From: Clostridia bacterium
Lineage (GTDB): Bacteria > Bacillota > Clostridia > Christensenellales > Aristaeellaceae
DNA length: 24,483 bases
NCBI GenBank assembly: GCA_900769875.1
Contig: CAAGII010000186.1
Span: 1-24,483 of the forward strand
Direction: 5' to 3'
Both the position numbers and the translations under genes were made by a program. Below the pieces are notes generated by a model. That model was not told the origin of the DNA, searched no databases, and was given only the letters and a program-made list of their open reading frames with translations. Positions within the stretch are counted from its first letter, which is position 1, and each line of letters begins with the position of its first letter. This document shows, one piece after another, positions 8,173 through 14,821 of the stretch.

Positions 8173-8207
8173 TTATGCGTGTTTGTTATGCGTGTTTGTT
8201 ATGCGTG
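8169..8207. repeat. 13-bp tandem repeat x3
   Basis: Three exact copies of TTTGTTATGCGTG. The array starts in the T tract of the xpt terminator and ends over the stop codon of the convergent NUDIX gene. Confidence 0.95.
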
Positions 8208-8642
8208 ATCTTGCTGACCCCGAACCGGAGGCCTTTGCATGCCCTCCAGCAGCGCGTCTGCCTTCAGCAGAATGCTCCGCGCGCCTTCGAAGGTGAGCAT
8301 GCGCAGCGCCTCCTGCAGGGGCAGAAGCCTTGCGCCCCTGACCTGCGTGGGATCAAAGCGGATGCTCTGGTTGCTGAAATAGGCAAGGAAATAGCATACA
8401 TGCTTTTCACCGCCGCGGCGGAGCGGGTAGGTTTCCTCCAGCATCACATCAGGATGCAGCGCGGCGCGTATGCCGGTTTCCTCGCGGATTTCACGCAACG
8501 CTGTGTAGCGCGGTGTCTCGCCCTCCTCCATATGGCCCTTGGGCAGGCTGGTGTGGCCGTCCTGCTCAATGACCACCACATAGTGGCGGCGGGAGCCGAT
8601 ATAGGTGTACACAACGCCTCCGCAGGATTGTTCCGTTGCCAT
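8199..8642 (-). CDS. NUDIX hydrolase
   Basis: 147 aa. The NUDIX box is complete: GHMEEGETPRYTALREIREE followed by TGI, fitting G-x5-E-x7-REUxEExGU, so metal-dependent cleavage of a nucleoside diphosphate linked to another group is expected. The substrate is not readable from sequence. ATG 8642 follows AAAGGAGG at about nine bases. It starts 23 bases after the nadR stop codon and is almost certainly co-transcribed with nadR. That pairing makes an NAD-related substrate such as ADP-ribose possible, but this is inference. The last codons (DHA) are formed by the 13-bp tandem repeat, so the C-terminus may vary between strains. Confidence 0.88.
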   Translation of the reverse strand: MATEQSCGGVVYTYIGSRRHYVVVIEQDGHTSLPKGHMEEGETPRYTALREIREETGIRAALHPDVMLEETYPLRRGGEKHVCYFLAYFSNQSIRFDPTQVRGARLLPLQEALRMLTFEGARSILLKADALLEGMQRPPVRGQQDHA

Positions 8643-8665
8643 GGCATTGTGCCTCCTTTCGTGCG

Positions 8666-9709
8666 TTACTTCTGGTTCAGGTTCAGCAGGTTGTCCACCA
8701 GGGCGATGGCGGTTTGCAGACGCTGGTTGTAGTCGCCCGAGATCATCACGATCTTGTCGCCAAAGCCGAACTCACGGTACATGGCAAGCAGACGGCTGTT
8801 GAGCGCCTCGCGCCGCGCCTGATCGCCGTTGAGACGCATGCCGTCGCTGACCCATTTGACGTCGGGCGTGAGGAAGAGCAGCAGGTCGTAGCGCTCGGCA
8901 GAGATCAGCTGCTCGATCAGCTTGTTGCGGTGCCCCATGTACAGCTCGCTGTAGTAGTTGTTGACCACGGCGTCCGTGTCAAAAAAGCACACCTTGTTGG
9001 CGGTACGCAGGGCGTGATAATCCTGCTCTACCTGCAAAAACGCCATGCGCGCGAAATCCTCGTCGGTATAGATCGTTTCATCGCCGCCAAGATACTTGTT
9101 GGCGTAATAGCGGCCGACCTCCTCTGACCACGAGGTGTTGTACAGCTTGGCGAGGTATTTGGTCAGCGTGGTTTTACCGCAGCTCTCCGTACCCGCAATC
9201 AGCACTTTCTTGGCGAAAAAGGGGCGCGCCGTGCCCAGAATGTAATGCCAGTTGTTGAAGATATCCTTGCGGATCTCCGTCGCGGAGATCGGATAGCGGC
9301 TGCGGGAGGGATCAAACAACTCAATTGCGCTGTCGGGGAAATAGGATTTGAGCGTCTTTTCATCGTCATGGTCGCCCACAAAGAACGCGTCAATTTTTTC
9401 CGGCACGACCTCGCGCATGCGTTGCGCCCACGCCGCCCATCCGTTGGGATAAACGGGGATGTCGGTCTCGTCCAGCACGCGCACCTCGATGTGCTCCATA
9501 TCCTGCACCTGCTGGCAGATCCACTGCTTGCGCTCTTTCCACGAGATGACGGGCAGATGATCGGCGGCGCACAGCGCCTCGGTCTGCACGCGGTTGTCGG
9601 AGATGACGACGATCAGCTTGTGACACTTCGTGGATGCGGCGATCATCTGGTAGAGATGACCGCGATGGGGCGGCAGAAACCGCCCAAAGTAAACGCCGGT
9701 TCGATACAT
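8666..9709 (-). CDS. nadR: NadR-type NMN adenylyltransferase / ribosylnicotinamide kinase
   Basis: 347 aa with two enzymatic domains. Residues 1-165 form a nucleotidyltransferase: GRFLPPHRGHLYQM holds the HxGH-type site and PISATEIRKD is the ISxTxxR signature. Residues 170-347 form a P-loop kinase, with GTESCGKTTLTKYLAKLY as Walker A. In known NadR these domains make NAD from NMN and phosphorylate ribosylnicotinamide to NMN, giving a salvage route. The N-terminal helix-turn-helix repressor domain of enterobacterial NadR is absent, so no repressor role is expected. ATG 9709 follows GGGAGGAG; upstream in-frame starts run into the divergent gene's leader. Operon with the NUDIX gene downstream. 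Confidence 0.88.
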   Translation of the reverse strand: MYRTGVYFGRFLPPHRGHLYQMIAASTKCHKLIVVISDNRVQTEALCAADHLPVISWKERKQWICQQVQDMEHIEVRVLDETDIPVYPNGWAAWAQRMREVVPEKIDAFFVGDHDDEKTLKSYFPDSAIELFDPSRSRYPISATEIRKDIFNNWHYILGTARPFFAKKVLIAGTESCGKTTLTKYLAKLYNTSWSEEVGRYYANKYLGGDETIYTDEDFARMAFLQVEQDYHALRTANKVCFFDTDAVVNNYYSELYMGHRNKLIEQLISAERYDLLLFLTPDVKWVSDGMRLNGDQARREALNSRLLAMYREFGFGDKIVMISGDYNQRLQTAIALVDNLLNLNQK

Positions 9710-9799
9710 GGCGCTGCTCCTCCCATCGTGCTGAGCAAGTGTATTCTCTATATCATTCGCGCACAGGACGCCGGATTCCTGCTTGAAGTGTTTCGCGAC

Positions 9800-9830
9800 G
9801 TATAATCCGGGAATGCGCGCGTCATACTGA
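9800..9830 (+). promoter_or_regulatory. Possible sigma-E-like promoter of the YeeE-like pair
   Basis: GTATAAT (9800-9806) and CATACTGA (9823-9830), 16 bases apart, resemble the mother-cell sigma-E boxes (about GKATATT and CATACANT). The TATAAT could instead be a sigma-A -10 without a good -35. Weak evidence, but it is of interest because spoIVB lies downstream. Confidence 0.3.
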
Positions 9831-9857
9831 AGGCAAAGCTTTTCGGGAGGCGGTGTA

Positions 9858-10262
9858 ATGCGAGCGCATCCTTTCTGGCGCGCGGTGATGCTGGCCGCCG
9901 TGCTGTGCGTGTGCATGGTGATGCTGGGCAGCGTGGACGTGCGCTGGGTTTTCCGTATCAGGGGCGCGGGAAGGCCGCTGCTTGCCATGGCGCTGATGCT
10001 GGCGGTGGGCGCGTTTCTATCGGGCATTCCGTCGCGGATTCGCAGGCGGAACGGCCCCTTCCTGCGTTCAGACTGGAAGAACTGTCTGCTGTCGTTTGGA
10101 TCGGGCGTGCTGCTGATGCTGGGCGCGTCTCTGGCGGATATGGATACCATCGCCGCGCTGTGCGGCATGATGCAGGGCGGTATCGGCGCGCTGGTCTTTT
10201 TCGGCATTGTGTGGGTATGCGCGCTTGGTACGTCGCGCCTGACCGGAAGGTGGCGCGTATGA
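9858..10262 (+). CDS. YeeE/YedE-like membrane protein, subunit A (degenerate half)
   Basis: 134 aa with about four membrane segments (near residues 9-27, 41-58, 76-95, 107-127). The stretch LLSFGSGVLLMLGASLA and MQGGIGALVFF resemble the repeated glycine-rich segment of YeeE/YedE (sulphur or selenium transport-like) proteins, but the conserved Cys of that segment is missing. ATG 9858 follows GGGAGG. Its stop overlaps the next start as ATGA, so the two proteins are probably translated together and may form one transporter from two halves. The family call is tentative; an alternative is an unrelated integral membrane protein. Confidence 0.5.
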   Translation: MRAHPFWRAVMLAAVLCVCMVMLGSVDVRWVFRIRGAGRPLLAMALMLAVGAFLSGIPSRIRRRNGPFLRSDWKNCLLSFGSGVLLMLGASLADMDTIAALCGMMQGGIGALVFFGIVWVCALGTSRLTGRWRV

Positions 10263-11140
10263 CACAGGCAATGGTTTATGGTGGACTCGGACTGCTGTTG
10301 GGCATCACGGTGCAGGCGGCGGGCTTTTCAAGGCGCGAGGGCGTGGACGGCGCGCTCGCCCTTCGTCACGGCGCGGCTGTGCGCACGCTTCTGTACCTTG
10401 TGGGAGCCGGCATGCTGATGACCTCCGCGCTGTGCTGGCTGGCGGTGATTGATGTGGATCTTCTCTCCATCGCGCCGCTGCACAGCGGAGTGGTGCTTGG
10501 CGGCGTGCTTTGCGGCGTTGCGGCCGGGCTTGCAGGGCGCTGCAGCCTGACAGCGCTGTGCGCCGTCGGCGGCGGAAGGCTGCTTGAGGCGCTGTGCTGC
10601 GTGGCAGGCTGCGTGGCGGGCGTCTATCTTGCGCCGCTGCTGCCCGTGCAGAGGCTTCAGGGGCTTTTTACCCCGGTGGAGGGGACGCTGTTCTCGCTGA
10701 CATTGCGCGACCCGTGGCTGCTCGCGGGCGGCAATCTGGGGCTGTGCTGCCTTGGGCTGCTGATCTGCTGCATCGCCCTGTGCGTGCCGATGAAGCTTGT
10801 GCATCCCGCGCTGCTTGATCTGCGCCGCCTGCCCGCGCCGCCGCCCGAAAAGGATCAAACGACGCAGGAGGCCTTCGTGGCCTCGCTGCCGGAGGAGGAG
10901 CCCATGATTGTTGAAACAGCTGGTGAAAAGCGCAGGGAACCTGGCCCCGCAAAGGAAGAGCCCGTCATGCAGGAGCATCCCGAGCTGGAGAAGCCGCCGA
11001 TGCCGGAAACTGGCATGATGGACGCCGCCATGGACTTTCAGATGCGCGCGCCTGTGCTGCCGCCCTTTGAGGAGATCGCCCTGCCGCCGGAGAGCGTGCC
11101 GCTGCCGGTTCAAACGCCGGAGGAGGAGGACAGTCCCTGA
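10259..11140 (+). CDS. YeeE/YedE-like membrane protein, subunit B with acidic cytosolic tail
   Basis: 293 aa. The N-terminal 190 residues have about five to six membrane segments. They follow the YeeE/YedE pattern: YGGLGLLLGITVQAAGFSRR, then RHGAAVRTLLYL, then LGGVLCGVAAGLAGRCSLTA with a Cys at the position used by this family in thiosulfate-type transport. Residues 195-293 are a soluble Pro/Glu-rich tail without recognisable domain, which is unusual for the family. The start is fixed by ATGA overlap with the preceding gene. spoIVB begins 56 bases after its stop. Substrate unknown; a sulphur compound is only the family-based guess. Confidence 0.55.
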   Translation: MTQAMVYGGLGLLLGITVQAAGFSRREGVDGALALRHGAAVRTLLYLVGAGMLMTSALCWLAVIDVDLLSIAPLHSGVVLGGVLCGVAAGLAGRCSLTALCAVGGGRLLEALCCVAGCVAGVYLAPLLPVQRLQGLFTPVEGTLFSLTLRDPWLLAGGNLGLCCLGLLICCIALCVPMKLVHPALLDLRRLPAPPPEKDQTTQEAFVASLPEEEPMIVETAGEKRREPGPAKEEPVMQEHPELEKPPMPETGMMDAAMDFQMRAPVLPPFEEIALPPESVPLPVQTPEEEDSP

Positions 11141-11196
11141 CAGGCTGCCCCGCGACCGCGCCGTGCATACCGGAAGCATCAGAAGGAGGAATGCGC

Positions 11197-12450
11197 ATGC
11201 AATCCATCAGGCGTCGGGCCTGCGGCGCGGTGCTCGCGCTGCTGATCGCGCTGAGCTATTTCACGCCCGTGCAGCAGGCGCTGCGCTCACTGCCGCAGAC
11301 CATTGCGCTGACCGAGGGGCAGACCCATGTGCTGACGCTGCCATCCCAGCTGCACCTTATGGAGGAGGGTGGTAACCGTGCCGTATCCTCCTCGCAGGAC
11401 GAGACACTGCTTGGCCGCGTGTCGGTTCAGGCGGACGAGGCGGGCGAGGCAAGCCTCTCGGTATCGCTGCTTGGCATCCTGCCCCTGAAGCGGGTGGCGG
11501 TGGATGTCAGCCCCGAAAAGCGCCTGATTCCGGGCGGCATGACCATCGGCGTGGCGATGCGTACCAGCGGGGTGCTGTTGGTCGGCACGGGAAACGTGTG
11601 CGAGGAGGGGAGTCCCGCTGCCAACTGCGGCTTGCGCGCCGGCGACGTGCTGCTTGAGGTGAACGGCGTGGAGGTCACCTCAAGCGAGCAGCTGACCACC
11701 ATCATCGCCGGTGCGGGAAATGTGCCCATGCCGGTAAAGTACCTGCGCGACGGTGTGCGCATGCAGACCATGCTGACCCCGTGGAAGGATCAGGCAACGG
11801 GCAAGGTACACATGGGCGCATGGGTGCGCGATTCCACCGCCGGGATTGGCACGCTGTCCTTTTACGATGCGGAGAGCGGGCGCTATGCCGCGCTGGGTCA
11901 CGCCATTACCGACGGCGACACGGGGCAGGTGCTTTCCGTCAGCGAGGGGCAGATTCTCAGCGCGGATGTGGTGGCGGTGCAGCAGGGCAAGAAGGGCGTG
12001 CCCGGCGAGCTCAAGGGCAGCTTCCTGCAAAAGAAGCGCGCGCTGGGCACCATCGGTCGCAACACGGTGCTGGGCGTGTATGGCACGCTGGATGTGCAGC
12101 CCGGCAGCTCGCTCTACCCGGACGGCCTGCCTGTGGGGCTGCGCAGCGGCGTGCATACGGGCGCGGCCTCCATCCTCTCCACGGTCGACGCAAGCGGCGT
12201 GCAGGAATTTTCGGTGGAGATCACCCGCGTCAACCGGCAGGATAAGCCGGCTGCGAAATCCATGACGCTCAGGGTCACGGACGAGCGCCTGCTCAAGGCC
12301 ACCGGCGGCATCGTGCAGGGCATGAGCGGTAGTCCGATCCTGCAGGATGGCCGCATCATCGGCGCGGTGACGCATGTGTTCGTCAACGACCCCACCCAGG
12401 GCTACGGGGTGTACATTGACTGGATGCTGGGGGAGGCGGGGCAAACATGA
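11197..12450 (+). CDS. spoIVB: SpoIVB peptidase (S55 family)
   Basis: 417 aa, close to the 426 aa of B. subtilis SpoIVB. SpoIVB is a forespore serine peptidase that crosses into the intermembrane space and cleaves SpoIVFA, releasing the SpoIVFB protease to activate pro-sigma-K. Visible parts: a single N-terminal membrane segment (AVLALLIALSYFTP), a PDZ domain (PAANCGLRAGDVLLEVNGVE), and the peptidase domain. The likely catalytic residues are His235 (AALGHAI), Asp362 (RVTDERLL) and Ser377 (QGMSGSPI), matching His236, Asp363 and Ser378 in B. subtilis. ATG 11197 is chosen because AAGGAGG is seven bases upstream; the ATG at 11191 is one base from it. Its last 26 codons are duplicated at 13839-13907. 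Confidence 0.94.
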   Translation: MQSIRRRACGAVLALLIALSYFTPVQQALRSLPQTIALTEGQTHVLTLPSQLHLMEEGGNRAVSSSQDETLLGRVSVQADEAGEASLSVSLLGILPLKRVAVDVSPEKRLIPGGMTIGVAMRTSGVLLVGTGNVCEEGSPAANCGLRAGDVLLEVNGVEVTSSEQLTTIIAGAGNVPMPVKYLRDGVRMQTMLTPWKDQATGKVHMGAWVRDSTAGIGTLSFYDAESGRYAALGHAITDGDTGQVLSVSEGQILSADVVAVQQGKKGVPGELKGSFLQKKRALGTIGRNTVLGVYGTLDVQPGSSLYPDGLPVGLRSGVHTGAASILSTVDASGVQEFSVEITRVNRQDKPAAKSMTLRVTDERLLKATGGIVQGMSGSPILQDGRIIGAVTHVFVNDPTQGYGVYIDWMLGEAGQT

Positions 12451-12454
12451 AGAA

Positions 12455-12477
12455 GCACGCCCCGGAAAAGGACGTGC
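12455..12477 (-). terminator. Possible terminator after the MFS gene
   Basis: On the minus strand GCACGTCC and GGGCGTGC can pair (one G-T pair) around a short loop, followed by TTCTTC. It lies about 20 bases past the MFS stop codon. Confidence 0.4.
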
Positions 12478-12497
12478 GGAAGTACAACAGACGTGCT

Positions 12498-13718
12498 TTA
12501 TTCGCAATGGGTCAGGATGAATGCCTTGGTATGCCTGTTCAGGCACACGTATAGTATGGGGAGCGTCGCCAGCGTGATGCCTGCGGCAAAAACCAGGTGT
12601 AGTGGAAACACATCCCCCAGGAAACCAAAGATCACCGCGGACAGCGCCATGCCGCCACAGGAGGAGGACTGGACAAAGCCCAGGATAACGCTTCGGTTCT
12701 CTTCCGGCAGGGCAAGCATCAGGGCGGCGTTGAATACAGCGTTACCGGCTGCGTTTGTCAGGCTAGCAAGGAAAAAGAGCACACACATGGGTATGAACTG
12801 CGTGGAGAAATATGCCAGCAGGCTGAACACTCCGAAGAGGGAAAAGCCAAGCGTCATCGTCCAGAAGCGTGCCTTGGGCGTCAGCTTCACAATGCCCAGA
12901 AACAGCACGCACAACAGGGAACCTGCCGTCATCACCGCAGAGAGGTAGCCGTACATATCCACGGTGAAACCCTTTTCCAGACAGAAGGGCAGCATGAGGG
13001 TCGAGGGACCCATGCAAAGCAGATTCAGCAGCAGGATGCTGGGGACAAACAGGCGCAGGCAGCCGTCGGAAAAGATGGTCTTCACGGCACTAACCATATC
13101 CCGAAGAATGCCCTTTACAGTCACCTGCGTTCCCTGTTGGATCGTTCTGGGCACATGAACAAGCATCTCGGTAATAGCTGAATACAGGTTGCTCATGCCG
13201 TTGATCACCACGATCAGCGGTACGCCCAGAAGGGCAACCATGGCGCCGCTGAATGCCGTGCCTACCAGGTTGATCAGCGAAGAGATGCCCGACTGAACGG
13301 ACTGGCCCTGCACCAGATCGCTGCGGGGGATGATGTCGAGGATCAGCGTGCTGACCGCCGGGGAATAGAAAACGCTGCCAAAGGCGGCCAGCAATGCCAC
13401 AATCAGCACGATGGGCACACTCAGGGTATTCTGCCAGGCCAATGTGCCTACGACCAGCATGAGCAGGCCCTGCATCACATCGATACCTACGATCAGCCAC
13501 TTGCGGTTGCATTTATCCACGATGCTGCCGCAAACTGGGGAGAGGAACATGGTTACAAACATTGATATGGAGGACATGATACCCATCAGGGCGTTGGAAC
13601 CGGTCTGCTGATAGACCCAATAGCCGATGGCTACGCTGTACATCAAATCGCCAATGGTGCTGACAGATTTTCCCTGAAGAAGCAGAATATAGTCTTTATT
13701 CCAAAGCTTCTTATGCAT
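12498..13718 (-). CDS. MFS exporter, Mef/MFS_3-like
   Basis: About 406 aa with 12 predicted membrane segments. The start region LWNKDYILLLQGKSVSTIGD and the loop GSIVDKCNRKW (motif A between helices 2 and 3) fit the MFS_3 group, which includes macrolide and siderophore exporters. Such proteins usually expel a small molecule using the proton gradient; the substrate here is not predictable. ATG 13718 is preferred, with AAAGGA upstream; an in-frame TTG three bases earlier is possible. Its own promoter lies at 13752-13780. Lower GC, reversed strand and the position within a split spoIVB-spo0A neighbourhood point to horizontal acquisition. Confidence 0.85.
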   Translation of the reverse strand: MHKKLWNKDYILLLQGKSVSTIGDLMYSVAIGYWVYQQTGSNALMGIMSSISMFVTMFLSPVCGSIVDKCNRKWLIVGIDVMQGLLMLVVGTLAWQNTLSVPIVLIVALLAAFGSVFYSPAVSTLILDIIPRSDLVQGQSVQSGISSLINLVGTAFSGAMVALLGVPLIVVINGMSNLYSAITEMLVHVPRTIQQGTQVTVKGILRDMVSAVKTIFSDGCLRLFVPSILLLNLLCMGPSTLMLPFCLEKGFTVDMYGYLSAVMTAGSLLCVLFLGIVKLTPKARFWTMTLGFSLFGVFSLLAYFSTQFIPMCVLFFLASLTNAAGNAVFNAALMLALPEENRSVILGFVQSSSCGGMALSAVIFGFLGDVFPLHLVFAAGITLATLPILYVCLNRHTKAFILTHCE

Positions 13719-13751
13719 CAATGAGAATTCCTTTCATTCTGTTTTGAAGCA

Positions 13752-13780
13752 ATTTTACTTCATTCCGGTGCTGAATACAA
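13752..13780 (-). promoter_or_regulatory. Sigma-A promoter of the MFS gene
   Basis: TTGTAT (13775-13780, minus strand) and TAAAAT (13752-13757) with a 17-base spacer, about 35 bases before the MFS start. Confidence 0.7.
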
Positions 13781-13838
13781 TGAGAGCAGCTTTGAAATTG
13801 AATTAGAAATGTATGAGAAGCTTCGGTATCATCGACAC

Positions 13839-13907
13839 ACCCACGTGTTCGTATCCGACCCGACACAGGGCTACGGCCTCTATATTGACTGGATGCTGGA
13901 TCCGTAG
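13839..13907 (+). pseudogene. Displaced 3' end of spoIVB
   Basis: Encodes THVFVSDPTQGYGLYIDWML then DP and a stop. The intact spoIVB ends THVFVNDPTQGYGVYIDWML, and the two differ at about 11 of 60 bases. Upstream similarity breaks off; a short GTATCATCG stretch may be residual but is out of frame. The fragment has no start of its own as a SpoIVB product, although the frame is open back to an ATG at 13809 inside the insert. It lies directly before the regulatory region of the Spo0A gene, where the native spoIVB end would be expected. Confidence 0.85.
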
Positions 13908-13913
13908 CGTGGA

Positions 13914-13922
13914 TTCGACAAA
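13914..13922 (-). promoter_or_regulatory. 0A-box-like Spo0A binding site
   Basis: TTTGTCGAA on the minus strand matches the core of the 0A box (TTTGTCGAAAA). It sits seven bases after the displaced spoIVB stop and 168 bases before the Spo0A-type start, overlapping the -35 of a sigma-H-like promoter. A weaker related site, AATCGACTG, follows near 13945. Confidence 0.5.
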
Positions 13923-13949
13923 GGAAGCCATTCTTCGCGGAAGGAATCG
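13920..13949 (+). promoter_or_regulatory. Sigma-H-like promoter of the Spo0A-type gene
   Basis: AAAGGAAGC (AGGA at 13922-13925) and AAGGAAT (GAAT at 13944-13947) match the core of the sigma-H boxes RnAGGAwww and RnnGAATww, with 12 bases between boxes. Flanking W positions are poor. B. subtilis spo0A also has a sigma-H promoter controlled by 0A boxes. Confidence 0.4.
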
Positions 13950-13969
13950 ACTGTGCGCATCAAGAAAAG

Positions 13970-14006
13970 CCTTCCATGATACCATGGAGGCTCAACGCTT
14001 TTCGCG
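13970..14006 (+). terminator. Imperfect hairpin in the spo0A leader, possible terminator or attenuator
   Basis: AGCCTTCCATG and CATGGAGGCT pair with one G-T pair and one bulge around ATAC, followed after a few bases by CTTTT. It lies between the putative sigma-H promoter and the Spo0A-type gene. It could be the old spoIVB terminator or a leader hairpin. The rest of 13908-14089 shows nothing else. Confidence 0.4.
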
Positions 14007-14089
14007 GAGAACAGCACAAAGGCTGGCGCATATCCCGCGCCAGAAGATCAATGCCCTGAGCCTCCCATCGCAATATGGAGGTTGATACG

Positions 14090-14818
14090 ATGATCTGCCT
14101 TGCAGTGGGCGACAGGTGGCAGACAGAGGAATGGCAGCTGCGCCTGGAGGGCGCGGATGAGCAGGTATGCTGCATGCGTGCGCACACGGCGCAGTCGGCG
14201 CTGTCCCAGATGGCGGATACGCAGACAGACGTCATGATCCTGTGCGGCAGCGCCCGGTCACAGGATGTGCTGGAGGCGCTGGAGCAGCGTCCGCCGCTGG
14301 AAGCGCCGTGGCTTGTGGGCGATGGCTACGCGGATGCGCGGCTTGACGCGTCCCTGACGGTGGAGCGCGCATCGGAGCTGCCTGCGCTTTTGTCTGGCGC
14401 GCTCAGGCAGGGGAGACTGCCGAAGCTGGCGCAGGCGTATCTGCCGCAGCTGACCTCGCTTGCGGGAAGCCTCCTGCATGTGCTGGACATGCCGCCGCAG
14501 CTTCGCGCATGGATCTATCTGCCGCAGATGCTGGCGCTGTGCGTGGCGTGTCCACGGCTGCTGGACTCGGTCAGCGGCTGTCTGTATCCGCTCATTGCCG
14601 CGCGCTTTGGCATGACGAGCGCATGCGTGGAGCGGCGGCTGCGGCTGGCAGTGGAATCCACATGGAACCGCGCCAGCATGGACGCGCTGGAGCGCTTCTT
14701 CGGGCAAAGCATCGATCCGCAGCGGGGTAAGCCGACCAACCGCGAGTTTCTCTGCCGCATGCGTGAACGGCTTTGCTTTGACGCTGCGCGTCTGCTCTAT
14801 GCCCGTGCGGATGCGTGA
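14090..14818 (+). CDS. spo0A: Spo0A homologue with degenerate receiver domain
   Basis: 242 aa, shorter than typical Spo0A (about 260-275). Residues about 120-240 match the Spo0A DNA-binding domain: SGCLYPLIAARFGMTSACVE, then RRLRLAVESTWNRASMDAL, then FFGQ and the signature GKPTNREF. In B. subtilis the same places read KVLYPDIAKKFNTTASRVE and KPTNSEF. The N-terminal 110 residues keep a receiver-like outline but not its chemistry: the acceptor strand DVLVLD becomes DVMILC, with Cys52 where the phospho-Asp should be; only one residue (Asp8) remains of the acidic pair; and the switch Lys-Pro is absent. Start ATG 14090 follows GGAGG at eight bases; the ATG at 14075 overlaps that site. Location after spoIVB is the conserved spo0A position. 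Control by phosphorelay is unlikely; activity may be constitutive or set by dimerisation. Confidence 0.85.
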   Translation: MICLAVGDRWQTEEWQLRLEGADEQVCCMRAHTAQSALSQMADTQTDVMILCGSARSQDVLEALEQRPPLEAPWLVGDGYADARLDASLTVERASELPALLSGALRQGRLPKLAQAYLPQLTSLAGSLLHVLDMPPQLRAWIYLPQMLALCVACPRLLDSVSGCLYPLIAARFGMTSACVERRLRLAVESTWNRASMDALERFFGQSIDPQRGKPTNREFLCRMRERLCFDAARLLYARADA

Positions 14819-14821
14819 GGG

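Larger units (their letters stand above)
12451..13838. other. Inserted AT-richer segment carrying an MFS gene
   Basis: This block sits between the intact 3' end of spoIVB and a second, diverged copy of that end. Its base composition and codon use are visibly less GC-rich than either side, and its gene runs opposite to spoIVB and the Spo0A gene, which are normally adjacent in spore formers. No transposase, integrase or obvious terminal repeat is visible. Boundaries are approximate. The segment 13722-13838 beyond the MFS start holds its promoter and an open plus-strand frame without a recognisable product. Confidence 0.65.

Noticed and set aside
8148..8732. Plus-strand frames over the NUDIX gene
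   Set aside because: They run through a strong terminator and tandem repeat and oppose a gene with a complete NUDIX box.
11191..11196. The earlier ATG as the spoIVB start
   Set aside because: It lies one base from the AAGGAGG site; the ATG six bases later has normal spacing.
12451..13838. An insertion sequence or transposon
   Set aside because: No transposase, terminal inverted repeats or short target duplication is visible; only the MFS gene and the duplicated spoIVB end mark the segment.
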